Below, in pieces: positions 1-8,811 of a DNA stretch of 64,000 nucleotides. The number at the start of each line of letters is the position of its first letter. Positions within the stretch are counted from its first letter, which is position 1. Source of the DNA: Jiella sonneratiae (lineage in GTDB: Bacteria; Pseudomonadota; Alphaproteobacteria; Rhizobiales; Rhizobiaceae); the NCBI RefSeq assembly GCF_017353515.1, contig NZ_JAFMPY010000003.1, positions 124,001 through 188,000 of the forward strand, read 5' to 3'. Below the pieces are notes generated by a model, which saw only the letters and a program-made list of their open reading frames with translations, ran no database searches and had not been told where the DNA came from. Both the position numbers and the translations under genes were made by a program.

Positions 1-1209
1 CCGCTCCATCGAGCGCTCGAGCGCCTTCAGCTGGGTCTCGTCGACGAAGACCTTGAGGTCGCCGGCATGGGTGAAGTCGATCTGGGTGGTGAGGAAGGTC
101 GTCGTCTTGATCCGCTCGTCGCCCTTCGCCTTCAGATAGGCGAGCGAGGCGCCGAGCAGCGTGCCGCCGACGCAATAGCCGACGGCGTTGACCTGCGCTT
201 CGCCGGTCGCCTTCTCCGCCGTGTCGAGGCCGAAGCGGATTCCCTCCTCGATATATTCCTGCCAGCCCTTCTCGGCCTGGCGCTCGTCCGGATTGACCCA
301 GGAGACGACGAACACCGTCAGCCCCTGCTTCACCGCCCAGCCGATGAACGACTTCTCCGGATTGAGATCGAGGATGTAGAACTTGTTGATCCAGGGCGGC
401 ACGATGAGCAGCGGGCGGCGGAACACCGTCTCGGTCTGCGGCGCATACTGGATGATCTGGCAGAGATCGTTCTCCGCGACGACCTTGCCGGGCGTCACCG
501 CCATGTCGCGGCCGACCTGGTACTTGCTGTAGTCCGACTGCCGCAGCCTCAGCGTTCCGCGGCCGGCGACCATATCCTCGGCGAACATCTTCATGCCCTT
601 GACGAGGTTCTCGCCGTTCGAGGCGATGGTCTCGCGGTACAGCTCCGGATTGGTCATCACGAAGTTCGAGGGGGCGAGCGCGTTGGAGATCTGGCGGACG
701 TAGAAGGCGGCCTTGTGCCGTGTATGCGGATCGAGCCCCTCCGCCCGCTCGACGAGCTCGTCGGCCCAGCGGCTGGTCAACAGATAGGTCTGCTTGACGA
801 AGTCGAAGAACAGATTCTCGTTCCAGTCGGCCCCGGCGAAGCGCTTGTCGCCCTTGGCCGCGTCGACCGGATGGTCGGGCGCCTCGCCGGCGAGCCGGCG
901 GATGGAATTGCTCCAGATGTTCAGGTAGCTGGCGAAGAGGTTGGTCTGGGCCTCCATCGCCCGCGCCGGATCGGTCATCCAATATTCGGAAACCTTGGAG
1001 AGCGTCTGCACCACCTCGGCCATGGAAATCGGCCCGCCGTCGACGACCTCCCCCTTTTCCCGGGGTGCGACCCAGGCGGCGGCGGCTTTGCCGATCTGCT
1101 CCAGCATGCGCGCCATGTTCCGGCTGAAGGCCTCGGGATCCTTCACCACGAAGTCCTCGGTATGCATGGCGAGCGGATCCGTCTCGGGCCTGGTGGCTTT
1201 GCTGGCCAT
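1..1209 (-). CDS. phaC: Class I poly(3-hydroxyalkanoate) synthase, N-terminal part (runs off the window)
   Basis: This gene polymerises (R)-3-hydroxyacyl-CoA into polyhydroxyalkanoate storage granules. The reverse strand reads from ATG at 1209 without a stop to the window edge, giving about 403 residues, roughly two thirds of a class I synthase. An N-terminal PhaC domain is followed by the alpha/beta hydrolase core. The lipase-like box GYCVGG, which holds the nucleophilic cysteine, is visible near base 180, and the upstream block PLLIVPPWINKFYILDL is typical of the family. A GGGAGG Shine-Dalgarno lies about 8 bases before the ATG. The catalytic Asp and His lie outside the window. The gene is divergent from the lipoprotein gene that follows. 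Confidence 0.93.
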   Translation of the reverse strand, partial: MASKATRPETDPLAMHTEDFVVKDPEAFSRNMARMLEQIGKAAAAWVAPREKGEVVDGGPISMAEVVQTLSKVSEYWMTDPARAMEAQTNLFASYLNIWSNSIRRLAGEAPDHPVDAAKGDKRFAGADWNENLFFDFVKQTYLLTSRWADELVERAEGLDPHTRHKAAFYVRQISNALAPSNFVMTNPELYRETIASNGENLVKGMKMFAEDMVAGRGTLRLRQSDYSKYQVGRDMAVTPGKVVAENDLCQIIQYAPQTETVFRRPLLIVPPWINKFYILDLNPEKSFIGWAVKQGLTVFVVSWVNPDERQAEKGWQEYIEEGIRFGLDTAEKATGEAQVNAVGYCVGGTLLGASLAYLKAKGDERIKTTTFLTTQIDFTHAGDLKVFVDETQLKALERSMER

Positions 1210-1433
1210 CGGTCTTGCGTCCTCCCTGTTCCCCGGCCGGTGCGGCGACGGTCTCGGCGTGTCGCGTCCGGCGATCGGATGCGTCTCGATTCCTAGCGCC
1301 AATCTTGCAACGGCGACATGAAACGGACGCTGGCTTCTTTGTGTTTGCCTTGTCCGTAGGATATGACACAGGCGTCGCGGATTTGAAGCGGTCTGCACGC
1401 CTGTCGGTGGTTGCTTCGGATGGACTGTTGGGA

Positions 1434-1889
1434 ATGGCCGGTGGGATCGCCCCTCGCATGTTGACGGCATTGGCCATGACGGCGGCGCTCGCCGGCTGCC
1501 AGGCGGCCTACGAGGAGGCGATGACGCCGCAGACCGTCGCCTACCATCCCGTCGCCCCGGACGGCCGCTCCGGCCAGCGCCTCGGCCCCGACGGCTATCC
1601 GATGCTCGGCGCCTATCCCGACGCCGCCGCGCCCCAGGTCGACGATGCCACGGTCGCGGCGCAGCGACGGCGGGCCGCAGCGCTCGCCGGTAAGCGCGGG
1701 GGCGCCGCCTCGACCCGCGGCTACGACGCGGAGATCGCCCGGCTGAAGCGGCTGAAGCGGCGTCAGGCCGAGGAAGTCGACGCCGCGCTCGCCCGCAAGC
1801 CCGAATCGGCTGCCGTGAAGGTCGGGTCCGGCCAGGCCCCGAGCCGCACGCCCGAAGAGGTGCTGCGGCAGATCCAGACCGGCCAGTAG
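1434..1889 (+). CDS. Small exported lipoprotein of unknown function
   Basis: The open frame extends upstream to 1215, but the ATG at 1434 gives a clean lipoprotein signal: a short n-region with one Arg, a hydrophobic stretch, and the lipobox LAGC at residues 19-22. That predicts lipidation of Cys22 and anchoring in the inner or outer membrane. A second possible start is the ATG at 1458. The mature part (about 130 residues) is Ala/Arg rich, with a predicted charged helix around RLKRLKRRQAEEVDAALARK. No catalytic motif is visible. It lies divergent to phaC and 112 bases before an aminotransferase gene on the same strand. The function is not recognised; the lipoprotein call is the supported part. 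Confidence 0.7.
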   Translation: MAGGIAPRMLTALAMTAALAGCQAAYEEAMTPQTVAYHPVAPDGRSGQRLGPDGYPMLGAYPDAAAPQVDDATVAAQRRRAAALAGKRGGAASTRGYDAEIARLKRLKRRQAEEVDAALARKPESAAVKVGSGQAPSRTPEEVLRQIQTGQ

Positions 1890-2001
1890 ACGCCGCGCCG
1901 GCCGGACGGCCGTGGTTCAGTGGCGGTGGGCGCCGAAGCGAGATCTTGTTCCGGCATCCGGCCGGAGACCATTCCCGGCATGGTGCCGGAGGACGAGAGC
2001 G

Positions 2002-3219
2002 ATGGAAGAATTTCACAAAGTCCGGCGTCTGCCGCCTTACGTCTTCGAGGAAGTCAACCGGCTGAAGGCCGCCGCCCGGGCCCGCGGCGCCGACATCATC
2101 GACCTCGGCATGGGCAATCCGGATCTGCCCACGCCGCAGTTCGTCGTCGACAAGATGTGCGAGGTCATCCAGGACTCGCGCACGCACCGCTACTCGGCCT
2201 CGAAGGGTATCGCCGGGCTGCGCCGCGCCCAGGCGGGCTATTACGAGCGCCGCTTCGGCGTGAAGCTCGACCCGGCCAGGCAGGTGGTGGCGACGCTCGG
2301 CTCGAAGGAGGGCTTCGCCAACATGGCCCAGGCGATCACCGCGCCGGGCGACGTGGTGCTGTGCCCCAACCCGACCTATCCGATCCACGCCTTCGGCTTC
2401 CTGATGGCGGGCGGCACCATCCGGGCGATTCCCGCCAAGCCGGATCGCGACTTCTTCGCCGCCATCGACCGGGCGGTGCGCCATTCGATCCCCAAGCCGA
2501 TCGCGATCATCCTGAACTACCCGTCCAATCCGACGGCCTACGTCGCCGATCTCGCCTTCTACAAGGAGATCGTCGATTTCGCCCGCAGGAACGAGATCAT
2601 CGTCCTTTCCGACCTCGCCTATGCCGAGATCTATTTCGACGACGTGCCGCCGCCGTCGATCCTTCAGGTCGAGGGGGCGATGGACGTCGCTGTCGAGTTC
2701 ACCTCGATGTCGAAGACCTTCTCCATGCCGGGCTGGCGGATCGGCTTCGCCGTCGGCAACGAGCGCCTGCTCGGGGCGCTGGCGCGGGTGAAGTCCTATC
2801 TCGACTACGGCGCCTTCACGCCGATCCAGGTGGCCGCGACCGCCGCGCTGAACGGCGGCGACGCGGCGATCGAAGAGGTCCGCACGATCTACCGCAAGCG
2901 CCGCGACGTCCTCGTCGAATCCTTCGGCCGTGCCGGCTGGCAGGTGCCGCCGCCGGCATCGACCATGTTCGCCTGGGCGCCGATCCCGCCGGCCTATCGC
3001 CATCTCGGCTCGCTGGAATTCTCCAAGCTCCTGATCGAGGAGGCCCAGGTCGCGGTCGCCCCCGGCATCGGCTTCGGCGAGCACGGCGACGACCACGTGC
3101 GCATCGCGCTGGTCGAGAACGAGCACCGCATCCGGCAGGCGGCCCGCAATCTGCGCCGCTTCCTTGCGTCCGGCGGCGAAGCGGGGCAGAACGTCGTCTC
3201 GCTTCGCGCCCGGTCCTGA
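2002..3219 (+). CDS. PLP-dependent class I/II aminotransferase (AlaC / LL-diaminopimelate aminotransferase-like)
   Basis: 405-residue fold-type I aminotransferase. The start at 2002 is preceded by GGAGG nine bases upstream, and MEEFHKVRRLPPYVF is the usual N terminus of this subgroup. Visible landmarks are the substrate-loop region IDLGMGNPDLPTP, the NYPSNPT Asn/Pro block that contacts PLP, and the Schiff-base lysine in SMSKTFSMPGWRIGFA. In Hyphomicrobiales this subgroup sits directly before homoserine dehydrogenase, as here (131-base gap), and is usually annotated as a glutamate-pyruvate or LL-DAP aminotransferase. The exact amino donor cannot be read from the sequence. The context suggests amino-acid metabolism linked to the aspartate family. 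Confidence 0.9.
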   Translation: MEEFHKVRRLPPYVFEEVNRLKAAARARGADIIDLGMGNPDLPTPQFVVDKMCEVIQDSRTHRYSASKGIAGLRRAQAGYYERRFGVKLDPARQVVATLGSKEGFANMAQAITAPGDVVLCPNPTYPIHAFGFLMAGGTIRAIPAKPDRDFFAAIDRAVRHSIPKPIAIILNYPSNPTAYVADLAFYKEIVDFARRNEIIVLSDLAYAEIYFDDVPPPSILQVEGAMDVAVEFTSMSKTFSMPGWRIGFAVGNERLLGALARVKSYLDYGAFTPIQVAATAALNGGDAAIEEVRTIYRKRRDVLVESFGRAGWQVPPPASTMFAWAPIPPAYRHLGSLEFSKLLIEEAQVAVAPGIGFGEHGDDHVRIALVENEHRIRQAARNLRRFLASGGEAGQNVVSLRARS

Positions 3220-3350
3220 GCCGCGCGGCTGACGGGCGAGCGAGGGCGGCCTTGACGGGGCGGCGCCTTGCCGCCCGGCGTTCCTTCCATCCGTGACGAC
3301 GCCGGGGATCGGCCCTGCCGCCCGGGCGTCCTGCCAGAAACGAGTTTGGC

Positions 3351-4655
3351 ATGAAAAGCGAATTGCGGCTCGGCATTGCCGGGCTCGGCACCGTCGGCGC
3401 GAACGTCGCGCAGCTGATCGAGCGGAAATCGGACCTCCTGGCGGAGCGGGTCGGCCGGACGATCCGGGTGACCGCGATCTCGGCGCGCGACCGCGATCGC
3501 CGCCGCGGCTTCGACACCGACGGCATGGCCTGGTTCGACGATCCGCTGACGTTGGCACGGGAAGCGGCGATCGACGCCTTCGTCGAACTCATCGGCGGCT
3601 CCGAGGGGGTGGTGCACGAGGCGGTGAAGGCCGCCCTCGAGCGCGGCATACCGGTGGTCACGGCCAACAAGGCGCTGCTTGCCCATCACGGCGTCGAACT
3701 CGCAAAGCTCGCCGCGGCCAACGGCACGGAGATCCTCTTCGAGGCCGCCGTCGCCGGCGGCATCCCGGCGATCAAGACCATGCGCGAAGCGCTCTCGGCC
3801 AACGAGGTGAACCGCGTCTACGGAATTCTCAACGGCACCTGCAACTACATACTGACCCGTATGGAGAAGGAGGGCATCGGCTTCGACGCCTGCCTGAAGG
3901 ACGCCCAGGCGCTCGGTTACGCCGAGGCCGATCCGACCTTCGACATCGGCGGCTACGACGCCGCCCACAAGCTGGCGATCCTGACCTCGCTCGCCTTCGG
4001 CACCGAGATCTCGCTGGAGAGCATCTTCGTCGAGGGGATCTCCCGGATCACCATCGCCGACATCCTCGCCGCGAGCGAGCTCGGCTACCGGATCAAGCTC
4101 CTCGCGGTCGCGCTGCGCACCGACAGCGGCATCGAGCAGCGCGTCCATCCGGCGATGATCCCGGCGCGCTCGGCACTCGCCCAGATCGACGGCGTCACCA
4201 ATGCGGTGGCGATCGATTCCGACCTTCTCGGCTCGATCCTCCTTGCCGGACCCGGTGCGGGCGGCGCGGCGACCTCCTCGGCGGTGCTTTCCGACATCAT
4301 GGACGTCGCCGGCGGCTTCGTGCCGCCGACGCTCGGCGTGCCGCCGGCGCGGCTGCAGCCCTATCAGCGCGCCCGCATGCGGGCCCACGAGGGCGGCTAC
4401 TACATCCGCCTCGCCGTCTACGACCGCGTCGGCGCCTTCGCCTCGATCGCCAACCGGATGGCCGAGAACGGGATTTCTCTGGAGTCGATCGTCCAGCGCA
4501 AGGCCGATCTGAAGACCGGCGAAGGGACGGCCCCGGTGATCCTCGTCACCCACGAGACCACCGAGGCGGCGATTCGCGCCGCTCTCGAAGCGCTTTCGAA
4601 GGATGGCCACCTTTCCGGCGAGCCCCAGATGATTCGCATCGAGGATCTCGACTGA
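3351..4655 (+). CDS. hom: Homoserine dehydrogenase
   Basis: Reduces aspartate semialdehyde to homoserine with NAD(P)H, feeding threonine and methionine synthesis in the cytoplasm. 434 residues, the normal length for the bacterial monofunctional enzyme. The N-terminal Rossmann motif is GIAGLGTVGANV (residues 8-19). The catalytic domain shows NKALLA, the signature ILNGTCNYILTRME and the block ALGYAEADPTFDIGGYDAAHKL. A C-terminal ACT domain begins near GGYYIRLAVYDRVGAFASIA, consistent with feedback inhibition by threonine. It lies between the aminotransferase and glpX genes on the same strand. A GC hairpin with no T-run follows the stop. Confidence 0.97.
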   Translation: MKSELRLGIAGLGTVGANVAQLIERKSDLLAERVGRTIRVTAISARDRDRRRGFDTDGMAWFDDPLTLAREAAIDAFVELIGGSEGVVHEAVKAALERGIPVVTANKALLAHHGVELAKLAAANGTEILFEAAVAGGIPAIKTMREALSANEVNRVYGILNGTCNYILTRMEKEGIGFDACLKDAQALGYAEADPTFDIGGYDAAHKLAILTSLAFGTEISLESIFVEGISRITIADILAASELGYRIKLLAVALRTDSGIEQRVHPAMIPARSALAQIDGVTNAVAIDSDLLGSILLAGPGAGGAATSSAVLSDIMDVAGGFVPPTLGVPPARLQPYQRARMRAHEGGYYIRLAVYDRVGAFASIANRMAENGISLESIVQRKADLKTGEGTAPVILVTHETTEAAIRAALEALSKDGHLSGEPQMIRIEDLD

Positions 4656-5045
4656 ATTCGTCGGAAGGGCCCGCCGGGCATCGGCCGGCGGGAAAGGCGG
4701 GATCTGCGGCTCGGGGCCCGGTCGCTTTGCCTGGATGCGTCCGCGAGCTGCCGGGAGCTTGACCGGCACCTGTCGCAGCGTCGGCGGTCCGTGGCGAGCG
4801 GAACCGCCGACCGCCCGGGAGCGACATCGGCCCGACACGCAAGCGGGTCATATCGACGCCCGGCAACGGCTTTCGTCGTGGCGGCGAAAAGCCTCTATGG
4901 TCTATGATTCACGCGGCGGGAATTTCGACCGGTGGCCCGGTTGAGACACGCGGTGCCCTTCCAACGAGCGTTCTGGCCGAATGTCTCGCCACGACGGGGG
5001 CTGGAAATCGCGTCTCGGGGAATCGCGGCGGGGCGGTAGCAACGG
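4656..5045 (+). other. Intergenic region hom-glpX
   Basis: 390 bases without a supported gene. It begins with a perfect 8-bp GC stem (4670-4677 pairing with 4685-4692, 7-base loop) that could end hom transcription but has no T-tract. The rest presumably holds the glpX promoter; no clear -35/-10 pair is evident. Confidence 0.5.
4670..4692 (+). terminator. GC hairpin after hom (weak terminator candidate)
   Basis: CCCGCCGG and CCGGCGGG form a perfect 8-bp stem 15 bases after the hom stop codon. The following bases are AAAGGC rather than T's, so factor-independent termination is doubtful. Confidence 0.3.
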
Positions 5046-6047
5046 ATGGACGAGATGGCGGCGAAGATCGGCGAGAATTTGAACCGGGTCCTGTCCCTCG
5101 AACTCGCGCGCGTCACCGAGCAGGCGGCGATCGCCGCGGCGCGGCTGCGCGGCCGGGGCGACGAGAAGGCCGCCGACCAGGCCGCGGTCGACGCCATGCG
5201 CCAGGCGCTGAACCAGATCGACATCGACGGCACCGTGGTGATCGGCGAGGGCGAGCGGGACGACGCGCCGATGCTCTATATCGGCGAAAAGGTGGGCCGC
5301 GGCGGCATTGCCGTCGACATCGCGCTCGATCCGCTGGAGGGCACGACCGTCTGCGCCAAGAACCTGCCGAACTCGCTGGCGGTGGTCGCCATGGCGGAGC
5401 GCGGCAGCCTCTTGAACGCCCCAGACGTCTATATGGAGAAGATCGCCATCGGGCCCGGCTATCCGACCGGCGTCGTCGACCTGACCAAATCGCCGGAGGC
5501 AAATCTCGCGGCGCTCGCCGAGGCGAAGGGTGTCCGCATTGCCGATCTCACCGCCTGCATCCTCGACCGGCCGCGGCACGCGCAGCTGATCGCGGCGGTT
5601 CGCGAAGCCGGCGCGGCGATCCGGCTGATCGGCGACGGCGACGTGGCCGGCGTCATCCAGACGACCGACCCGGAGGAGACCGGCATCGACATCTATATGG
5701 GCATCGGCGGCGCGCCGGAGGGGGTGCTCGCCGCCGCGGCGCTGCGCTGCACCGGCGGCCAGATGCAGGCCCGGCTGCAGCTCAACACCATCGAGAAGCG
5801 CGCCCGGGCCGAACGCATGGGCGTCGGCGATCCCGAGAAGATCTACAGCGCCGAGGAGATGGCCGCGGGCAACGTCATCTTCGCCGCGACCGGCGTCACC
5901 GACGGCAACCTGCTCGACGGCGTCAGGTTCTACCGGGACCGCGTCACCACCCACACGGTCCTGATGCGCTCCTTCTCCCGCACCATCCGCGAGGTGCGCG
6001 CCCACCATCACGTCGCCGACCTCGGCAGGGCGGGCCCGTCCGTCTGA
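5046..6047 (+). CDS. glpX: Class II fructose-1,6-bisphosphatase
   Basis: Hydrolyses fructose-1,6-bisphosphate to fructose-6-phosphate in gluconeogenesis (some homologues also act on sedoheptulose bisphosphate). 333 residues, typical for GlpX. The metal and substrate motifs VIGEGERDDAPMLYIGE and the block DPLEGTT (the class II signature) are visible in the first third. RLIGDGDVAGVI and the motif GIGGAPEGVLAAAALRCTGGQ follow. The order hom-glpX-recJ is conserved in Hyphomicrobiales, which supports the assignment. It is separated from recJ by 130 bases. Confidence 0.96.
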   Translation: MDEMAAKIGENLNRVLSLELARVTEQAAIAAARLRGRGDEKAADQAAVDAMRQALNQIDIDGTVVIGEGERDDAPMLYIGEKVGRGGIAVDIALDPLEGTTVCAKNLPNSLAVVAMAERGSLLNAPDVYMEKIAIGPGYPTGVVDLTKSPEANLAALAEAKGVRIADLTACILDRPRHAQLIAAVREAGAAIRLIGDGDVAGVIQTTDPEETGIDIYMGIGGAPEGVLAAAALRCTGGQMQARLQLNTIEKRARAERMGVGDPEKIYSAEEMAAGNVIFAATGVTDGNLLDGVRFYRDRVTTHTVLMRSFSRTIREVRAHHHVADLGRAGPSV

Positions 6048-6177
6048 CCTCTTGCCCCGCGCCCGACCGGGCCCGGCATTTTGAAGTGGCGGACGGGGCC
6101 GGAAGCGGTTCACGCAGACCACCGACTCTGCGATAACGGCGCTTTGCAACGCCTTCGAGGAACCGCTTCGTACAGTC

Positions 6178-7995
6178 ATGCTCGGCCGAGACAGGATGCC
6201 GGCAACCGGCAGCAACCACTTTCTGGGGGTCGAACGCTCCGCCACCGGGCGCCGCTGGAAGAGCGCGCTCGACGCCCGCGGCGAGGGCGAGGCGCTCGCC
6301 ATGGCCCAGAAGCTCGGAATTCCCGACGTCGTCGCCCGCGTCATGGCCGCGCGCGGCGTCGAGACGGCGACGGCTGCACGGTTCCTCGCGCCGAAGCTGC
6401 GCGACGAGATGCCGGACCCGTCGGTCCTCACCGACATGGACGCGGCCGCGGCGCGCCTCGCCGACGCCGTCGCAAGGCGGGAGCGCGTCGCGATCTTCGG
6501 CGACTACGACGTCGACGGTGCGGCGTCGTCGGCGCTCATCTGGCGCTTCCTCGCCCATTACGGTCTCGATCCGGCGATCAGGATCCCCGACCGCATCACC
6601 GAGGGCTACGGCCCGAACCGTCCGGCGATCGACGAAATCGCCGATGCCGGGGCGACGTTGCTCGTTTCCGTCGATTGCGGCACGTCGAGCTGCGAGGTCT
6701 TCGCCCACGCGAGGCAGCGCGGCCTCGACGTCGTGGTTCTCGACCACCATCAGGCCGCCGCCGACCTGCCGTCGGTGACGGCGCTGGTCAATCCCAACCG
6801 CCAGGACGATCTGTCGGGGCTCGGCCATCTCGCCGCTGCCGGCGTCGTCTTCATGACGCTCGTCGCCACCCGGCGGCTGCTGAGGCAGCGGCGGGTCGTC
6901 ACCGAGCCGCCGATCGACCTCATGCGGCTTGTCGATCTCGTCGCGCTGGCAACGGTCTGCGACGTGGTGCCGCTCAAGGGCCTCAACCGCGCCTTCGTCG
7001 TGCAGGGTCTCGCGGTGATGCGCCGGCACGACAATGTCGGGCTGAAGGCGCTCTGCCGCGTCGCGCGGCTCTCCGGCCCGGTCCGCTCCGGCCATCTCGG
7101 CTTCCTGATCGGCCCGCGCATCAATGCCGGCGGCCGGATCGGCGATGCCGCCCTCGGCAGCCGGCTTCTCTGTCTGCTCGACCAGGTCGAGGCGGAGGCG
7201 ATCGCCGAGCGGCTCGACGTCCTCAACGGCGAGCGCCAGGCGATGGAGGCGCGGATGCTCGCCGAGGCGGATGCGGAGGTGGCGGCCGAGATCGGCGCGG
7301 GCGAGGGACCGCCGGTCCTCGTCGCCGCCTCGAACGACTGGCATCCCGGCATCGTCGGCCTGATCGCCGCACGCCTCAAGGAACGCTACCGCCGCCCGGC
7401 CTTCGCCGTCGCCTTCGGCGCCGACGGCAAAGGCAGCGGCTCCGGCCGGTCGGTGGCCGGCGTCGATCTCGGGCGGCTGGTGCGCAAGGCCGTGGACTGC
7501 GGCATCGTCGAGAAGGGCGGCGGCCATGCCATGGCGGCGGGCCTCACCGTGCGGCGCGAGCGGCTGGGCGATCTCCGCCACTTTCTCGAGGCCGAGGCGC
7601 TGGCCGACGTCGCGGCGGCCTCGCGTGCCGACGCGCTTAGGATCGACGCGGCGGTGAGCGCGGCGGGCGTGACCGTGCCGCTCTATGAAATGCTGGAAAA
7701 AGCGGGGCCGTTCGGTGCCGGGCACGAGCCGCCGCTGCTCGCCGTCGCGCGGCACAGGGTGGTCGATGCGCGGATCGTCGGCAACGGCCATGTCGCGGTG
7801 CGGCTAAAGGGGGAGGAAGGGGCCACGATGCGGGCCATCGCCTTCAAGGCGGCCGGAAGCGATCTGGGCGAAATCCTCCAGTCCAGTCAAGGCAGGGCAT
7901 TGCATCTGGCTGGTAGCCTCTCCGCCGACTTCTTTCGGGGAGAGCAGGAGGTCAGTTTCCGGATTCTGGATGCGGCCGTCGCAGGCTACGCGTGA
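6178..7995 (+). CDS. recJ: Single-stranded-DNA-specific 5'-3' exonuclease RecJ
   Basis: Degrades single-stranded DNA 5' to 3' in RecF-pathway recombination, mismatch repair and base-excision repair. 605 residues, the usual size. The DHH domain shows the metal-binding series IFGDYDVDGAAS (near residue 108), VSVDCGTSS, the eponymous LDHHQ, and NPNRQDD. The DHHA1 domain carries NDWHPGIVGLIAARL and the GGHAMAAGLT signature, and is followed by an OB-fold tail. The start chosen is ATG 6178; ATG 6196 is in the same frame and cannot be excluded. The gene converges on the XRE regulator gene, whose stop is 124 bases away. Confidence 0.95.
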   Translation: MLGRDRMPATGSNHFLGVERSATGRRWKSALDARGEGEALAMAQKLGIPDVVARVMAARGVETATAARFLAPKLRDEMPDPSVLTDMDAAAARLADAVARRERVAIFGDYDVDGAASSALIWRFLAHYGLDPAIRIPDRITEGYGPNRPAIDEIADAGATLLVSVDCGTSSCEVFAHARQRGLDVVVLDHHQAAADLPSVTALVNPNRQDDLSGLGHLAAAGVVFMTLVATRRLLRQRRVVTEPPIDLMRLVDLVALATVCDVVPLKGLNRAFVVQGLAVMRRHDNVGLKALCRVARLSGPVRSGHLGFLIGPRINAGGRIGDAALGSRLLCLLDQVEAEAIAERLDVLNGERQAMEARMLAEADAEVAAEIGAGEGPPVLVAASNDWHPGIVGLIAARLKERYRRPAFAVAFGADGKGSGSGRSVAGVDLGRLVRKAVDCGIVEKGGGHAMAAGLTVRRERLGDLRHFLEAEALADVAAASRADALRIDAAVSAAGVTVPLYEMLEKAGPFGAGHEPPLLAVARHRVVDARIVGNGHVAVRLKGEEGATMRAIAFKAAGSDLGEILQSSQGRALHLAGSLSADFFRGEQEVSFRILDAAVAGYA

Positions 7996-8118
7996 CGTCG
8001 CGAGGGCCGGCGTCGGCGGATGCGAGAGCCGTCGAAGCCCGTCCTGCTTCGCGACTGACGTCCGTTCGTCCTGCGCCGTCGTCGTGCCGAATCCGGCGCG
8101 CGGCGACGGTCGAAGACC

Positions 8119-8487
8119 CTATTCGGCGGTCTCCATGTCGGGATTGAGCGAAGCCAGCAGGGCGTCGAGTGCCCGGCGGGTCTCCGGCGAGAGAGCCTTG
8201 AGGTTCTTCAGCATGCGCAGGTCGGCCTTCGACAGGGTCGGATAGGCTTCGAAGGTCGGCATTTCCTCGAAGAACCAGGTGACCTCGCGACCCAGAGTAT
8301 CGGCGATCTCGCGCAGGCGACCCGCGGATATCCGGTTCAGGCCCTTTTCGTATTTCTGGACCTGCTGGAAGGTGATTCCCAGCGCTTCGGCCAGTTTTTC
8401 CTGAGACATGCCCGTCTCCAGGCGCGCAAGCCTGATGCGGGCGGCGATCTGCCGATCGATATCGGATGCTGCTTTTGAATTACGCAT
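8119..8487 (-). CDS. XRE-family HTH repressor, PraR-like, third gene of the luxI operon
   Basis: 122-residue DNA-binding protein. Residues 11-67 form an XRE/Cro-CI helix-turn-helix, with the recognition segment MSQEKLAEALGITFQQVQKY and the following YEKGLNRISAGRL. This wording is close to rhizobial PraR/PhrR repressors. The remaining 55 residues, from WFFEEMPTF to the end, look like a short dimerisation or regulatory tail. The start is 12 bases after the stop of the preceding small gene, with no obvious Shine-Dalgarno, which suggests translational coupling. PraR is known in Rhizobium to repress quorum-sensing promoters. A similar role here is inferred from fold and operon position only. Confidence 0.8.
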   Translation of the reverse strand: MRNSKAASDIDRQIAARIRLARLETGMSQEKLAEALGITFQQVQKYEKGLNRISAGRLREIADTLGREVTWFFEEMPTFEAYPTLSKADLRMLKNLKALSPETRRALDALLASLNPDMETAE

Positions 8488-8499
8488 AATTAGACTATC

Positions 8500-8811
8500 T
8501 TACTGACGGTTTGGTGCCTGCTGCTGGACCAGGATCTTGACAGCCAAAGTCACTGCAGCGGCAGCTTCTGGACGGGAATGCTCTAACTCAGGAATTGCAT
8601 AATTCAAAGTGTGTAGCAGGGCATTTCGGTTAACGCGCTCCGGCGCCATCGCCCGCTCCGGTATGACGAAACGGTTATCGCACTCGCAGATCGCAAGCTC
8701 GATGGCCCGCGCCGCCGCGAGCGAAAGCCCACGGACTGCAGAAAGGCTCGATATCAGGAAGTGTGCAGCCTCTTGGGCTTGCGACGAACGCATGATGTCC
8801 TCGGAAATCAT
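8500..8811 (-). CDS. Small hypothetical protein translationally coupled to the LuxI synthase
   Basis: 103 residues with no recognised domain. Its ATG overlaps the luxI stop in an ATGA arrangement, and GGAGG lies about 8 bases upstream, so it is very probably co-translated with the synthase. The sequence is predicted to be mostly alpha-helical and Ala-rich (SAVRGLSLAAARAIELAICECDNRF; PEAAAAVTLAVKILVQQQ), with two Cys near residue 42 and no signal peptide or membrane span. In Rhizobium leguminosarum a small anti-repressor, CinS, overlaps cinI in the same way and counteracts PraR. Because a PraR-like gene follows here, a CinS-type role is a reasonable hypothesis, but no sequence similarity to CinS was recognised. 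Confidence 0.7.
   Translation of the reverse strand: MISEDIMRSSQAQEAAHFLISSLSAVRGLSLAAARAIELAICECDNRFVIPERAMAPERVNRNALLHTLNYAIPELEHSRPEAAAAVTLAVKILVQQQAPNRQ

Noticed and set aside
67-1296. A 409-codon plus-strand frame at the window start
   Set aside because: It is antisense to the PHA synthase gene, whose lipase-like box and N terminus are unmistakable on the minus strand.
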